A stretch of DNA of 42,910 nucleotides from Klebsormidium nitens. Taxonomy: Eukaryota; Streptophyta; Klebsormidiophyceae; Klebsormidiales; Klebsormidiaceae. The DNA lies in contig DF237645.1 in the NCBI GenBank assembly GCA_000708835.1, positions 1 to 42,910 on the forward strand, given 5' to 3'. Of this stretch, positions 23,052 through 35,800 are shown piece after piece (within the stretch, counting starts at the first letter, position 1; every line of letters starts with the position of its first letter). The notes below the pieces were generated by a model. It had not been told where the DNA came from. It saw nothing but the letters and a program-made list of their open reading frames with translations, and did not search any database. The translations under genes and the position numbers were made by a program.

Positions 23052-24993
23052 TTATTGATCCTCCGTTACTTGTACATGATTCAATAAGGTCGTGCTCTGG
23101 TGAGAACTATGCTCTTGTTGAAGACTGCTCAAAGCTTCTCTCAGCCCCTCACTAGTTCGTGCCAATTGACTCTGCAACTCGCAAAGGTGATCAACCTGTT
23201 TCTGCAGACTTTCCAATCGTAAGCGTGCTTCATGAAGACACTCCTCTTCTGAGCTTGGGGAATTGCCAACATCTACAGAAGGGTTTTGCAAGTCGAATTC
23301 AGAACTATCTTCAAAGTACATGGTGCATCTACCGTTAACATTGCCTTTGCAACAACAACCAGAGTCGTTAGAAAAAGCCCCAGAAACTGTTGTTCGGGAC
23401 TCCCCTCCTGCATCCAAGCTCAGGGGTAAGTGAAAGGGACAAGCTTTTCCATCGCTTGGCGGTTTCAATCGCTCGATACCGCTCGCTTCCAGGAGCTCTA
23501 TAGCTTGCCCATCTGCATTCAGTCTGTTCAGGACCGTTGACTTGTGCGAGTTGGCTTCTTCAGCAACGTCCCTGCATGAACATCAGGAAGATCCAAGCTG
23601 AATCCAACCATCTTCCCGGTCTCCTGCAAGTTATGAATGATCATACGCTTCTTGAGCTTGATACAGCGGAGGGCGAGTCCTGTTGGTTGAGCGGTGGAGC
23701 GGTCGACCGTTCGAGGTGACATCACCTTGTCGTTGCCAATATACAAGAGCTTAATTTTGCATCCTTCTTGTCAACATCATGGTCGTGCTTTTTGGTGCAT
23801 AAGCAGGAAAGGATCACAACATGGCCTTGCATATGGCACTTTCGTGTCCCCAGCTCACGAGCTTGATGTACCCAGACATTCCACAGATGTGAACCTGGTT
23901 TGGGGAAAACACAACACATGGGCACACCAGCTTTCTAGAATTTAATCATGCCACTCAAGTCAAGGGAGGTACTGACCCAAACGATGAGTCTACATATGTA
24001 GGCACCAACTTTTAGTGTCTACCAAAATCAATTGCAATTGGGCCTTCAAGCGGAAGAGATAAGGGATAACCCACCTCAAATGTTGCAACAAACTTGCTTT
24101 CTGTTCTTGAAGCTCTTGCAACCTGTCGCTCATAGCACTTGACCCCTTTTCAACCTGCTCTGATACATGTCCTTGAGGACATTTGCCATGCAGATCTGTA
24201 TGTAAGAGGAAGACTGTGTAAGTGATTCAGCACCCAGCAACTGAGCTGCATCATGGATTTCGTTGCGACCCTGCAAGTGGACGGTGCACAGCATTCTCTG
24301 TGCTTGCTCATTTTGATCTCGTGTGTCAGTGAGCTGCAACATCACCACCATAACGTCCGCGGGATCAGGGTTAAAATGACTCGAGAGCTATCAAAACAGG
24401 GAGCTTCCTGGTCCATGACCTGTGTGCCTAGTTCGCCAGCGTACTTGATAGTATTTCAGCAGAAGTTTGAACCGGTCAGTTTGAAGAGACTTGTAGAATG
24501 TCTCACAGTCCCAGAACTTTTCATCAATGTATCTTCAGAGTCAAAACGTTGCCAGTAGTTCAAATGTCGCTCGGCACCTTCCGTACGTTTCATTGCTGTT
24601 AAAAGAGGGCTTACCCGAAAGAACAGTGTCGAGAACTGTTTCAAGTTCTGGTCTCTGTCGAAGCACGAGCTGTCGAACAATCTCAGCAGCTGCATCGAAA
24701 GGAGTTTCTGCATGGAACTGTGGTGTCATTAGTGGAGTGTAAGAGACGTAGATATTGACCCAGATTGGCGGAAGGACTTGAGGGAATCGTTCTCAGCAGG
24801 ATAAAGATTTGCATAAAGATCTGCGTAGGCAAGCAGGCAAGGCAAACTTTCTAGTGTCAATAGGCGCACCTTGCGTCCAGCTGCTCTTCAACTCAGAAGA
24901 GCTCCAGATGCTCCCCCATGGCGAGCTTCCAGCTCCCGGAAATTGAAGCAGAGCCTCATCGAGCTTTTCATCGTTGGCTTCGATCTCTCCCAT
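23052..24993 (-). CDS. Unrecognised coiled-coil protein, multi-exon
   Basis: The start ATG at 24993 opens an acidic N-terminus (MGEIEANDEKLDEALLQF) in exon 24993-24870. This joins in phase to 24707-24615 (TPFDAAAEIVRQLVLRQRPE). The last exon is 23571-23052 and carries 172 residues with a Ser/Asp-rich middle, a Cys cluster (SGCCCKGN) and a C-terminal coiled coil (ARLRLESLQKQVDHLCELQS). Between them, likely coding blocks are near 24520-24425 (FYKSLQTDRFKLLLKYYQVR), 24330-24235 (TRDQNEQAQRMLCTVHLQ), 24190-24075 (SDRLQELQEQKASLLQHL) and about 23900-23840 (ICGMSGYIKLVSWGHES). The phases of these inner blocks are not all consistent, so the full model is incomplete. Long helices with Leu/Gln heptads suggest a structural or microtubule/chromosome scaffold role, but the family is not recognised. 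Its start faces RPS29 across a shared promoter region. Confidence 0.5.
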
Positions 24994-25883
24994 TTTCAGG
25001 CCCTACCAAGCTCCACTTTGGGATAAAAGCGATTCCGCCAACCAGAGGCTTCGCTACCCACCTTCTACAAATACAAAGCTGATCCTAGGCTGCAATTTTG
25101 GCATGGACGACAGAATACCCATGATACACCAAATCATACATCTCTACCTGGCAGCTGGCAGCTGGCACGCAGGCCTGGCCGCCATTTTCACTTTGCAGAC
25201 AATTAGTAGCAACAGGTACTCTGATCACTGTACGGTACAATGTACATTGGTAGTACGACCTTTGTAGGCTGTAGCACCAGAACCAGGAGCAAACCCTAAA
25301 ATCTTGTACTCGCTCTGCCGTGCGCCACTTTTAAAAGCTTTCGCCGTCGAACACACCTCTCTAAAATCTAATCTGTTCAAAGAGCTCAAAGCTTCGACGC
25401 CGGTCGACCGTACTCTAACTTCAAGGGTGCCGAAGCGGCGGAGAACTGCTCCGACAACACAGCCATCTTCCTCTTTCGCCCGATCTCCTGGCAAGCAGCA
25501 GGCCTAAGGTAAGCGACAGGCGCCCCCCTGGTCATACGCGGGCGTATGGACTGCGTCCGCCCATGTTCATGGTCCAGGTGTATTGTGCTAGTACCCTGCT
25601 TCATACCTTTGAGTCATCGTGCTGCGTCTGATCCGTGGATGGGACATTTTGGAAGGATCATGAACGATGGCCTCCAGCGCCTGGCAGGTTCCTGCTTCTC
25701 CTCCACCGTTACCGCTGCTGTCAGGACAAGCAGACGGGGCGGCAAAACCCTTGAATTGTTTCAACTCAAGCGGTAATGGTTTCTGAACGCGCATGTCCCC
25801 CGCATGGTTTCACCTGAGTGTTAAATCGTTTGGGTTCGTCGGTTTGCAGGCGCTCACCAGCTACTGCAGCAGGTTCAGGCAGC
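24994..25883. promoter_or_regulatory. Divergent promoter and 5' leader region of RPS29
   Basis: The region lies between the start codons of the minus-strand coiled-coil gene and plus-strand RPS29. The RPS29 leader probably contains an intron: a GTAAGC donor at 25509 and a TTTGCAG acceptor ending at 25849, leaving a short second leader exon 25850-25883. Leader introns are common in ribosomal protein genes. A telo-box lies at 25291-25300. Confidence 0.5.
25291..25300 (+). promoter_or_regulatory. Telo-box (AAACCCTAA) upstream of RPS29
   Basis: The sequence AAACCCTAAA matches the plant telo-box, an element typical of promoters and early leaders of ribosomal protein and other translation genes in land plants, where telo-box-binding factors act. 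It sits about 0.6 kb before the ATG, just ahead of the inferred first leader exon, which is the expected place. The match is exact, but its use is inferred. Confidence 0.6.
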
Positions 25884-27128
25884 ATGGGGCACTCAGCAGT
25901 GTGGAACTCTCACCCCAAGCAGTATGGTGCGGGAGGGCGCCTGTGGTAAGCCACAACTTCTAGCGACCTACTCAGTCAATACTTGTGGGCACAACCTCGC
26001 GATCCCCATTGTGAGATTGCCGGTGTAAAATAAGCAGGGGAGTAGCGGGGTTGATGTTCCTTAGCCAAGGGCGGCAACTTTGGCAAGAGTATGCCTCCTG
26101 TGAATGATGGGCAGATTTTGGAAAGTCCATATGGCCTTGCGTAGGGCATCGGCCTGACTTGACAATTTGTGGAGGACAGTAGTGTGGGATGATGCGCTTA
26201 GTTGGTTTGACCTTCTACAATCAAGCCCTGGTTATAGGCCGGCCAGAACATCGAAAGTCCGGAGAGTAATGCAAGATCAAGATGCCGGAGCTATACAAAT
26301 CTTGATGATTGGTGACCTTGTCCATGTGTCAATTTGGAGACTGATAGGACCAGTGCTGCAGTCTGGCCTGTTGAAACTGCATAGCTTGACATAGTTTGTA
26401 GCTCAGGGGATCTTATGTTGTTCTGCTGCTGTGCGCTTGAGCAAGGGGCCTAGACGCTGGCTCAGAGCCATTTTCAGTGTATTTTTCTGTGCCGATGAGG
26501 GGGCGAGCATTTAATGGTTGGCAGCTTGCAAGATTTTGGGATAACCGGGTTTGTGGGGCAGACAAAGCAGGCGTGATGCATCCTGTGAAGTACAGGCCTT
26601 CCAGTGGGCCACTGCGGTTGGTATGTGCAACTGCACATAATGGCTCCCGTAGCGGCCGACCACTGTACAGCAGGACTATAGCAAAAGGTCTGGCCCCCCT
26701 GGGGCCCCCCCTAGTGGAGGGTTCGAGCCTTTCTTTGATCCCGGCTTTGCTGTGACATCTGCAGCCGAGTATGCGGCAACGGGCACGGGTTGGTCCGGAA
26801 GTACAACCTGAACCTGTGCAGGCAGTGCTTCAGGTCCTACAGCAAGGACCTTGGATTCATCAAGGTGAGAGCCGGGGCTGCGGGCGGGTGGGAGCCGCCA
26901 ACCAGAACACCCACGTGCATTCTCTTAATGGCGGGGACTGCACACAGAATCAGGGTCGTCAAGCAGTTGCATGTTGTAGGGAGGCTCCCTTTTCCACATT
27001 CATCTTACAGGCAGGATTTTGTTTGGCTGCAAGGTTGTCCGGGAATTTGTCATGTATGAGTGAAAGGCTTTTTGTATGTCTTGCGGCAGGAAAGCTGACT
27101 TCTATTCGTCTTCTTGCAGTACAAATAG
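25884..27128 (+). CDS. RPS29: 40S ribosomal protein S29 (uS14 family)
   Basis: Three coding exons (25884-25945, 26765-26864 and 27120-27128, TAG) give exactly 56 residues, the standard length of eukaryotic S29. The protein begins [20 protein letters not shown]. It has the uS14 zinc finger with Cys21, Cys24, Cys39 and Cys42 ([19 protein letters not shown], then RQC) and ends [10 protein letters not shown]. It binds zinc and sits in the head of the small ribosomal subunit next to the mRNA path. The last exon holds only two sense codons and the stop. The first coding intron is long (about 0.8 kb). Confidence 0.97.
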
Positions 27129-28669
27129 ACATTTTGAGAATCTGTGGAGCACGGAGAAACTTTGGGAGGAGGAGGGCGGACTGCCAGCCACGAGATGGAC
27201 TGATTCATGTGAGGCAATGTTTGCATAGCAGTGGAACTTGTGCAAAGTTGGAGGTTTCAAGGATACAATCAGATTGTCTGTTCCAGCCAAAGCCCTGGAA
27301 CGACGGCAGCTTCTGCTCGGTCAGTCTTCCCCTTTATGTGACCATGTCATTGTCCTTTCCCATGCAAGCATTCGTTTCTTCTCTCAGCTTTTAACTATGG
27401 AAGCTGAACGTCGGAAACGGGTTGGTGCACCAGCAATGATCCAGCAGCCAGCAGCCAGATCCAGTGGCACGTGGCTGAATGTGGTTGGCTGGTCATCTGG
27501 CATCTATTAGGGGCGTCCTTCACAGACTCCACTGACCATGCATGATCTTGTGAGAGACAAAATACTTTACACTGGCCATGGTGCTGGCCGGCTTCATTGT
27601 CCTTGTTTTTCACTTGCATCATGGACTATTGCAATGGTGACCCTTTGCGAGCCTGTGCATCGGCGTCGACAAGTTGCATGCTGTACCCATCATTGCGACC
27701 AGTGCAGTGCCAGGGCTGTTGCATACCTCCATGCTACATACGGCCGCTGGCAGCACTATACAGACGTAGGCAAATGTTCAGAGTGGAAGCAGGCTATGGC
27801 CCATCGTTCAAATGGCCACGACCGAGACGCATCGGATTGAAGATGAATATTAGCAATTCGAATTCCGCAGCATTCAATCATATGCGCAACGCAAACTTAG
27901 ATATATGAGTCTGATGATCGATCTGAGCCTATAGCGGTACTAATTCACACTGGTACGCGTGGTCCAATATATGTCCATCTAATTAAGCTTGACCGCATGC
28001 GCGCTGCTGCAGGCATGGATGCCGCGCGCCCATGCAGTAAGTCTAATAAATCTGGTAAATAGCTATCATGGCGCCAGCGCGCATAAAATTTGAGCGCAGG
28101 CGCATACTATGATAATCTGCTGGCCATGCACATGGTGAAAGTACCTGCTCGAGATCCGACGCGGTTGAATGAAAGCTCGTAAATGCTATATATCCGACCA
28201 GGACGTGTTCTATACTAGCTGTCATCCCTGGCTCCGTGGATCGTGACTCAGTAATGATACTATAATGTCGCTGGGCAATGATGCACATTTTCAATATGTA
28301 CGTACGTACTAACTGCAAGTGGATCCAAGTTTCAAAACGAGCCTGGCTGCCCGTGAATATTGGACACGTCTTGCTCGTTGAATGATGCACATTTATATCG
28401 GCAGTCATCTGACCGGGGCATAATTGCCACTGAACCATCTGAAAACGTTTCTTCGACATAACAATCTGTGAAATACATTCATATAGGATCGGACTCGAAA
28501 GCCGGGTCTGCAAATCTTACGTGCATGATTGATCTCTTTAATGACATCTGCCCCTAATCAGTAGCCTTTCCTCCGCCCCGGGAGCGAGGCCTTTCAAAGC
28601 TGCTAGAGGCTGGCATGTCGCCCTCAAACCCCTGGTTTGTATCGACGTTCTTTCGTTGGCTCCTAGACA
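27129..28669. other. Intergenic stretch, no gene seen
   Basis: The RPS29 3' flank is followed by sequence with no supported exon. From about 27840 to 28530 it is rich in palindromic tetramers and hexamers, including GTACGTACGTAC near 28301, GCATGCGCGC near 27997 and CCGCGCGCCC near 28022. The open frames here look accidental. Confidence 0.5.
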
Positions 28670-28672
28670 TAA

Positions 28673-29136
28673 GGGTAAGGTCATTTTGTAGTGGACCCCC
28701 TATGTTCAGTCCAGAGCCCCTCGANNNNNNNNNNNNNNNNNNNNNNNNNNNNNNNNNNNNNNNNNNNNNNNNNNNNNNNNNNNNNNNNNNNNNNNNNNNN
28801 NNNNNNNNNNNNNNNNNNNNNNNNNNNNNNNNNNNNNNNNNNNNNNNNNNNNNNNNNNNNNNNNNNNNNNNNNNNNNNNNNNNNNNNNNNNNNNCTCAAC
28901 GGACTAAGCCCGAGCCCCCCCCCTCCCGGCCTGTATGAATATGTGTATTTTGTCTGCTATTTTACCCCTCGAAAACAGCATTTTCAGACCGATATTACAA
29001 CAATTTCCGAGCCTGCGGCTCGACCATGGAGGAAACCCCGAGCCCCCCCCCCCTCCCGCTGCCCTCAGGATTCCAAACCCCCAACCCCCACCCTCTGAAC
29101 TGAACATAGGGGGTCAGCTTCAACATGACCTTACCC
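28673..29136. mobile_element. PIF/Harbinger-like MITE with TAA target-site duplication
   Basis: The left end starts GGGTAAGGTCATTTTG and the right end, read in reverse complement, starts GGGTAAGGTCATGTTG. The inverted repeats continue through GACCCCCTATGTTCAGT on both arms, about 45 bp with a few mismatches. Both ends are flanked by TAA (28670-28672 and 29137-29139), the 3-bp target duplication typical of PIF/Harbinger elements. The inside is C-rich, contains a run of 170 Ns (28725-28894), and holds no transposase, so it is a non-autonomous element. Its true length depends on the gap size. Confidence 0.8.
28725..28894. other. Assembly gap (170 Ns)
   Basis: This is a run of unknown bases inside the inverted-repeat element. 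Open frames crossing it have no meaning. The adjoining C-rich tracts may have stopped the assembly. Confidence 1.
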
Positions 29137-29139
29137 TAA

Positions 29140-29882
29140 GGCACGTCTTCCTCAGGTCCACTCTTCATTAAAGGGAAAACCATCTCAGGGATTGTGGTAA
29201 AAACCTACGCAAACAATCAGCAAATAAGGAGCTCAATTACGCGTCTAGGACGTCACGGCCCTTACTTCGAGCTGTCCTTCGTTTCCAACGAGAAGGACAC
29301 GAGCATTCAGTTTCAATTCGGCAATGAGAATCAACAAATGTTTACCCAAAAAGGCGACTGATCATGATCGCAGATGATCCGCAATCCTATTTGAAACTAA
29401 ACGCATATGGAACAGACTGACCGAAAAATAATGCCTTGGGATGCCCATCAAAGAAGCAGTTACTGAACCCGTGACGCGGCAAAGCCTTCTGCGGAGAGCA
29501 AACACCAACGATGTCGTCAACCTTGGAATATTTTCCAATTACCATCTTTAGAAGAGTAACCCGTGTTTACTAAAGCAAGGAAATTTGACCAAGCATAAAC
29601 ACACAGACCGACTAAAGCTCGTCCCATACCTTCCCCGGACTGGATCGGCAGCGGCCCCCTTTGTGCGCGTTCCCCTGGTCCGCACGAGATGGGGAGTGCC
29701 GACGTTCTCCGTCCGCTGCGTGCAGCCCCCCTCTTAGAGCTCCCCCACCCAGCCGCTTTATCCAATCACCGTTGCATTTTGGCCGCTACCGCGTCCGCAC
29801 CAATCCGCTTCTTCAGTACTCCAATCCGCGTCAGCTCCACGTGCATGAGCAGTCCTCACCACTGCGCCCCGTCGCTTCGTGC
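29140..29882. other. Spacer downstream of the topoisomerase gene
   Basis: No exon is seen. The part next to 29883 should be the 3' untranslated region of the minus-strand topoisomerase gene. Confidence 0.5.
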
Positions 29883-32800
29883 CTAGTGCCCCGCTGCTAC
29901 AGCGTACCTCGCCTGCTCCTCCTCCTCGCCCTGCCGCAGGCCTGCCCCGCCCCGCCCCACCACCTTCGACGGCCGCCCGGCCTTCAGCGCTGGCCGCATC
30001 CTGTGGCCCCTCCCTGGCGCCACCCCTTCCATCTTATCTGCAGCCGGGCTGCCCGCTCGCCCGCTCGTAGCAGGGGTCTCTTGCCGCTCATCCGTTGTCG
30101 GAGCCGCGGACGACGCCTCTGCCCCGCCCTCCCGGTGGTCGGCCCCCGGGTTGCGCTGCGCGGCTGCCCGCGCGGCCTCCTGCTGTTGCAGCCAGGGCAG
30201 GTGCAGCCCGTTCTGCACCTCCCATGGACGGAACACCCCGGCCGCATGGTCCGCCGCTTTCTCTGCCGGGCTGCGCCGCTTGCTCGGCCACTCTGTCAGG
30301 ATGCGCAGCTGCGGGCCTGACCCCGGCGTCTCGTCCCGGCTGGCCCCGCCCGACTCTTTCCCTGCACTCGACGCCGGCTGCTCGCTTGTCTGGGCGGCTA
30401 CCAAGGCTTTCCCAGGGACCTTCGCGCGACGCACCGTTTCCTGTGCTGCCGCAAGACCCGCCTCTACCTTTTTGAGAGATTTTTTCTCTGCCCCTTTGCC
30501 TTTCCGTTTCGGAGGAGGTGCTCCAGCGTGCTCCTCACCATCGCGCCTTATGCTTGACGCATCCTCATCAGTGGCCGCTGCCCCCGGCCGTGCTTCCAGT
30601 GCAGGCTGGGCGTCTTTCGGTGTTTCCTCTCCCTCTGCAACTTGCGCTACAACCTTCCTAGGCCTGCCTCGTTTCTTGGGGGGGTTCGCTGCCACGACCT
30701 CCTCTGCTTTGCCATCCTCCGCTGAAGCATTCAACGTTTTGACATCAGCCCCCTCTTTGACTGCCGCCTCCTTTTTCTTGCGCCCCCGCTTGGCCGGCGC
30801 CTTGTCCGCTGCTGCCGCCTGGTTGGTGTTACCCCGGCTGGGGCGGCCGCGACCGCGGAGGGGCTTGCCCTTGGCGGCCAGCAGCGGCACCGCCTCCGCC
30901 AGGGTAAACGCAAACATATCGCGGGGGCCCTGCAGCAGAGCGCAGGGGGCAGGGTCAGGCGACGAGCAGGCACCGGGACAGCCTCGACGGGAAGACAGAG
31001 TGCAGAGACACGCATTGGAGCGTTCACTGTTCCTGGCGACAGTCCCCGCCAGGCAACGTCAACTGCACTCCAAGGGTGCATCATGCGCTGTGCTGTCATG
31101 CCCAAGGACAGCAAGCAGCCCGCAACGGGAATCGGCATCCGAGGCAATTATACAATCATGCACAACCCAGCCACCACCCCACACATCCCAGTCCTCACTT
31201 GCCGAACGTTAGGCATGCGCCTCTGAGCACCATTCCCGAAGCCTCCAGTCCCAGCGCCTCGGTTGGTGCACCGAAGCGAGGGGCTCGGAACTCACCGGTG
31301 GCAGGGAGGCGGCGTTGCCCGCGTGCTCGACGTACGGCCCGAACCTGCCCAGGCTGAGCGACACGGGGCCGCCCAGCGCCGGGTGCTCGCCCAGGGGCAG
31401 CGGCAGCGCCAGCAGCTGCAGCGCGCGGGGCAAATCCACGTCGGCCCCGAGGCCCTGCAGCCCCAGCAAGGGACAAGGGCAGCGTCAGCAGAGGGGGAAC
31501 CCAAGAGAGCGAGAGGGACAGCGCATTGCAGGCCGGCACGAGTCCGACCACGCGCGCGAGCAGGGCGGCCGGCACAGGAGAGAAGAACCTGCAACCTTCA
31601 GGGACTCTCAAGATGCTGACACAATTTGTTGCTCCATCATGGACCACGTGGCCTGTCCATTTTGACACTTTGGAGGAAACATACCAGCTTCAAGGGCTGC
31701 GACTGTCAAGCAGACAGCTAACTTTTATGCACTCCTCTGACAAACCCTGGGAAGATTGTCAAGTCGAATTTGGCAGACAGGCACACACAAACAGTCCGAC
31801 TTTGACAAGCTTTGCACGTTTTCGAACATGCGCGCCGTCTCGAGTGGCGAACCCATCATGTTAGCGGCGGCGCGGCGTGGGCTGACCTTGGGCAGCGCGA
31901 CCCGCTTGGGCTTGGCCTTGCCCTGCGCCTCCCCCAGCTGCAGGTACGGCCCGTACGGCCCCGTGCGCAGGCTCACCGGCAGCCCCGTCACAGGGTCGTC
32001 CCCCAACACCACCGGGCACCCACCGGCCGTGGACATGTCTAGCGGGCTGCGCCAGCCACGAGTCGGAGTGTTAGTTGCGGGACAAGACCGCAAGGACGGC
32101 GCGACTAAAAGAGGGTCTGGCATACACTGTGTAAGACGGCAAGCTGCTGGTGAGGGAGTCAAGGGTACAGTTGCGTGACTGTCGGCCGGGACTAGCACTA
32201 GCCTGTAACAGACAGAGCTTTCGTACGCTGGTGTCTCGAGGGAAATTTTCAGGCATTCACACAGTGAGGACTGAGAGGGGCAAGCGCGCATTGCCGCCCC
32301 GGGTCTGCTGCCTGACCACGAAAAGGGTGCATCGTCGCTTAGCCGCCCGGGCCAACGCACCTGCCGAAGGTGAGCGGGAGGCGCGCAGTACATTCGGGGT
32401 AATGGGAGCAGCCGAGGAATCCGCCCATCTTGCTCAGCTTGAGCTCCAGCTGGCCCTGCCCGCACACGGGGCACGCGCGCGGGTCTGCGCCCTTCGCGGC
32501 CGGAGCGGGAAACAGCCAGTCGCCAAACGCCGCCTCCAGGGCGTCCTCCACCTGCCCAAAGAGAAATGACAAGGATGGGGGCGAGGATGGCCAGGGACCG
32601 AGGCTACACTGTGTCTACCCCAGTCACAAATCATGTCACACCAAGTATGTCAATTTGCCCCATTCCCCGCTGCTCGACAACACCCAGACCCTGAAACCTG
32701 TGCTGCATTCTCTGTGCCGTGCTGACCTGCTGCTTGGAGATGGCGGCGGTGTCGTTGATGGCGGCCTGCAGGTCGGTGTGGAAGGCGGAGAGCACGGCCT

Positions 32801-35800
32801 TGTACGGGCACGCGCCCGCGGTGATGTCGTCCAGCTGCGCCTCGAGCTGCGCGGTGAAGGCCGTGTCGACGTAGCGCGGGAAGTAGTGCTGCAGGAACGC
32901 GGCGACCAGCAGGCCGCGCATCTCGGGGACCAGCCGCCGGCCCTCCTTGCGGACGTACGCGCGCTCCACCAGCGTGCGCAGCGTGGACGCGTACGTCGAC
33001 GGCCGGCCCACGCCCGCCTCCTCCAGCGCCTTCACCTGCACACCATACCAAACGGAGCGCAGGGTTGGACCAAGGGGGCCAGCGGGGCACACGGAAGAAA
33101 CAGAGAGCATCTCTGTCATTCACTGACTGCCAAAGCCTGTCGTCTGCCGTGAGCGAAGAAAAGGGCTCCAACAGAATGGTGTCCCCATCAGGTTTGGTCA
33201 CGGCCTTGATCCCCTTCGGAGAGAATAGGGGCCTTACTCCCCCACATTATCGTGTAGCAACATCTTTTCAGTAAGGGGGATAAGAGACTTCGCCGCTTGT
33301 GGAGCATCCGGTGCAAGCGAAGGCTATATATGTAAGTTCATCCTGGCTGTGTGCTGCTCCTCACCAGTGTGCCCTCAGTGAAGCGCGGCGGCGGCTGCGT
33401 AAAGTGCTGGTCCGGGGTGACGGCCCCCACGGCCACTGCCTGCCCCACAGCGAGCCGCTCCAGCCCCGCTCTCTTGCCCGGCACAGCATCCTCGCCGCTC
33501 TCCGCCTCGTCTGTTTCAGGGACCTGTTCCCGCGCGAACCGGGAGCCCACCTCGGCGTCGCTGTGCACTGCGAGGTGCCCCGGGAACTGCACCTCCGACG
33601 CGACAGCGTGCAGGCGCACCGCCTGGTCGGCACTGGCCACGTCCACTGCCAGCTGCGCGTATACCGCGCTTGCCATCTGGCACGCCGCAGTGCGCCGCCA
33701 GATGAGGCTGTAGAGCCGCAGCGCGCTGGGGTCCACCCGGCCGGCGAGTGCGCTGGGCAGCACGGCCATGTCCGTGGGCCGGATGGCTTCGTGCGCCTCC
33801 TGCGCGTTCTTGGCCTGGCTCTTGTACACCCGCGGGCGAGCCGGCACATACTCTGGCCCGTAGCGCGCAGCCACTGTGGCACGGATGGCGGTGACGGCGT
33901 GCGAGGAGAGCGTCGTGGCGTCGGTGCGCATGTACGTGATGAGGCCCGCGCCGGTGTCGGCCCCCTCGTACAGCTTCTGCGCCAGGGCCATGGTCTGCGC
34001 TGCACCCAGGCTCAGCTTGGCGCTGGCCTCCTGCTGCAGCGTAGACGTGGTGAAGGGCGGGGGAGGGCTGCGCTCTACCTGCAACCAAAGGCCAGCACGC
34101 GTGTCAGGTTCAGGAAAGCCAGAAAGCGAACAGGTTCGACACTGGGTAAACTGGTGGAAGCACTGGCCCTCGACCTACCCGCCAGCTCCCCCACCTGCCC
34201 CTAGCTGCCATCCAGATCCAAAGTATGATGCAACTATCAGCAGAGTCGACATTGGCTGAGCCGAAAGGCGAACTACTGCTGGCTTGTGATACCTTTTCGT
34301 AAATCTAAAGTCGACGGCGAAATGCCCCTAAGATCGGCCTCCCTCCCCCCTTGCACCCTCACCTTGCTCCTCTTCACCTCCGCCACCTCCAGCCTGGCCG
34401 CCCGCACCCTGCCCGCAGCCTGCTGCGCGTCCTCCTCTGTGGTCAGCCCAAACTGGCCCAACTTGCGCGCGTCCAGGTGCGTCAGCGCCGCCTCAAAGAC
34501 ATCCCCCGTTGGCCCCGTGAGGCGTGCGGCCACGGACCAGTGCTCGCGGCTGACAAAGGTGCGGATGGCGTGCTCGCGGTCTGTTACAAGGCGCAGCGCC
34601 ACGCTCTGCACGCGGCCCGCGCTCTTGCTGCCGGGCAGCTTGCGCCACAGCACGGGGGACAGCCCAAAGCCCATCACGTAGTCCAGCGCGCGCCGCGCCA
34701 GGTATGCCTCCACCAGCGGAGTGCTTACATCGCGTGGGGCGGCCAACGCGGCCAGCACCGCATCACGCGTGATCTCATTAAACGCCACGCGGATGACCTG
34801 AGCAGAAGGTTAGGCGCTCTTGTAGAGGGCCATCAAAGAGGGCCCGAAGCGAGGAGGGCCCGGTATGCGCTGAGGGGGAGATGCAAAACGCGAAACATAC
34901 GAGGCCACACCTCTGAGGAGGAGGTACATAGACGCAACGGAGAGACTGCAGGACATCACAGAGCTACTGCGCAGCACCCACCTGCTTTTCGATCGCGAAG
35001 ACACAAGTCTCTTAGTTCTTGTCCCCAACATAGAATCTGCTTCCTAGCACAGCAGGTGCTGACAGATCGTCGCTCTGGTCATACGTCTTCTTTGAATCCC
35101 CACCCAGGTGATACGCCCTTCTTGAAGGGGATAAAGCACGTAACTTGAAAAGTGCAACAACTTCCAACTTGCATACATTCAGACCTCTTCCTCTAGGTGC
35201 TTTTTGTAAGGACCTCCGTGGCGCCCAGAGGAAAACTTTTATTCAAAAATGCTAAAGACCTGGCCTCTAAGCCGACTTGAAGAACAAAGCACTGAGTCTC
35301 ATCCGGCCTCGGCAGCCAAGACCTCCGCAGATGCACAGTGGTTGTCCACTGAAGATCTCTATGTTGACTCTGCGGAGCCATGACTCCGCTGTCAGTGCGC
35401 TTGCCCTCACCTGGGTGTTGTTGAGCGCCCCCGCCTCCCTCAACGTCTCCTGCAGGTGCCACGCGATGGCCTCCCCCTCCCGGTCCGGGTCGCTGGCCAG
35501 CACCAGCAGCCGCTTCCCACGCAGCGCCGCGCGGATGGCCGCCAGGCACTTGTGCGCCTTCACCGGCACCGCCCACGTCATGGCCCACTCATTGTCCGGC
35601 TGCACGCTGCCTGGCGTTGGTGCCAAGTCGCGCACATGGCCATAGCTGGCCAGCACCGCGTAGTCGGGCCCCAAGTAGCGCCCCACCGTGGTGGCCTTGC
35701 TGGGCGACTCCACCACCACCAGCGCATGTGCCGCGCCGCTGCCACCACCGCCAGTGCCACCACCAGCGCCACCACCTCCACCATCGCCCTTGCGGGCGGC

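Noticed and set aside
29661-30320. Long plus-strand open frame opposite the topoisomerase tail
   Set aside because: Its Pro/Arg-rich reading is a shadow of the GC-rich coding strand.
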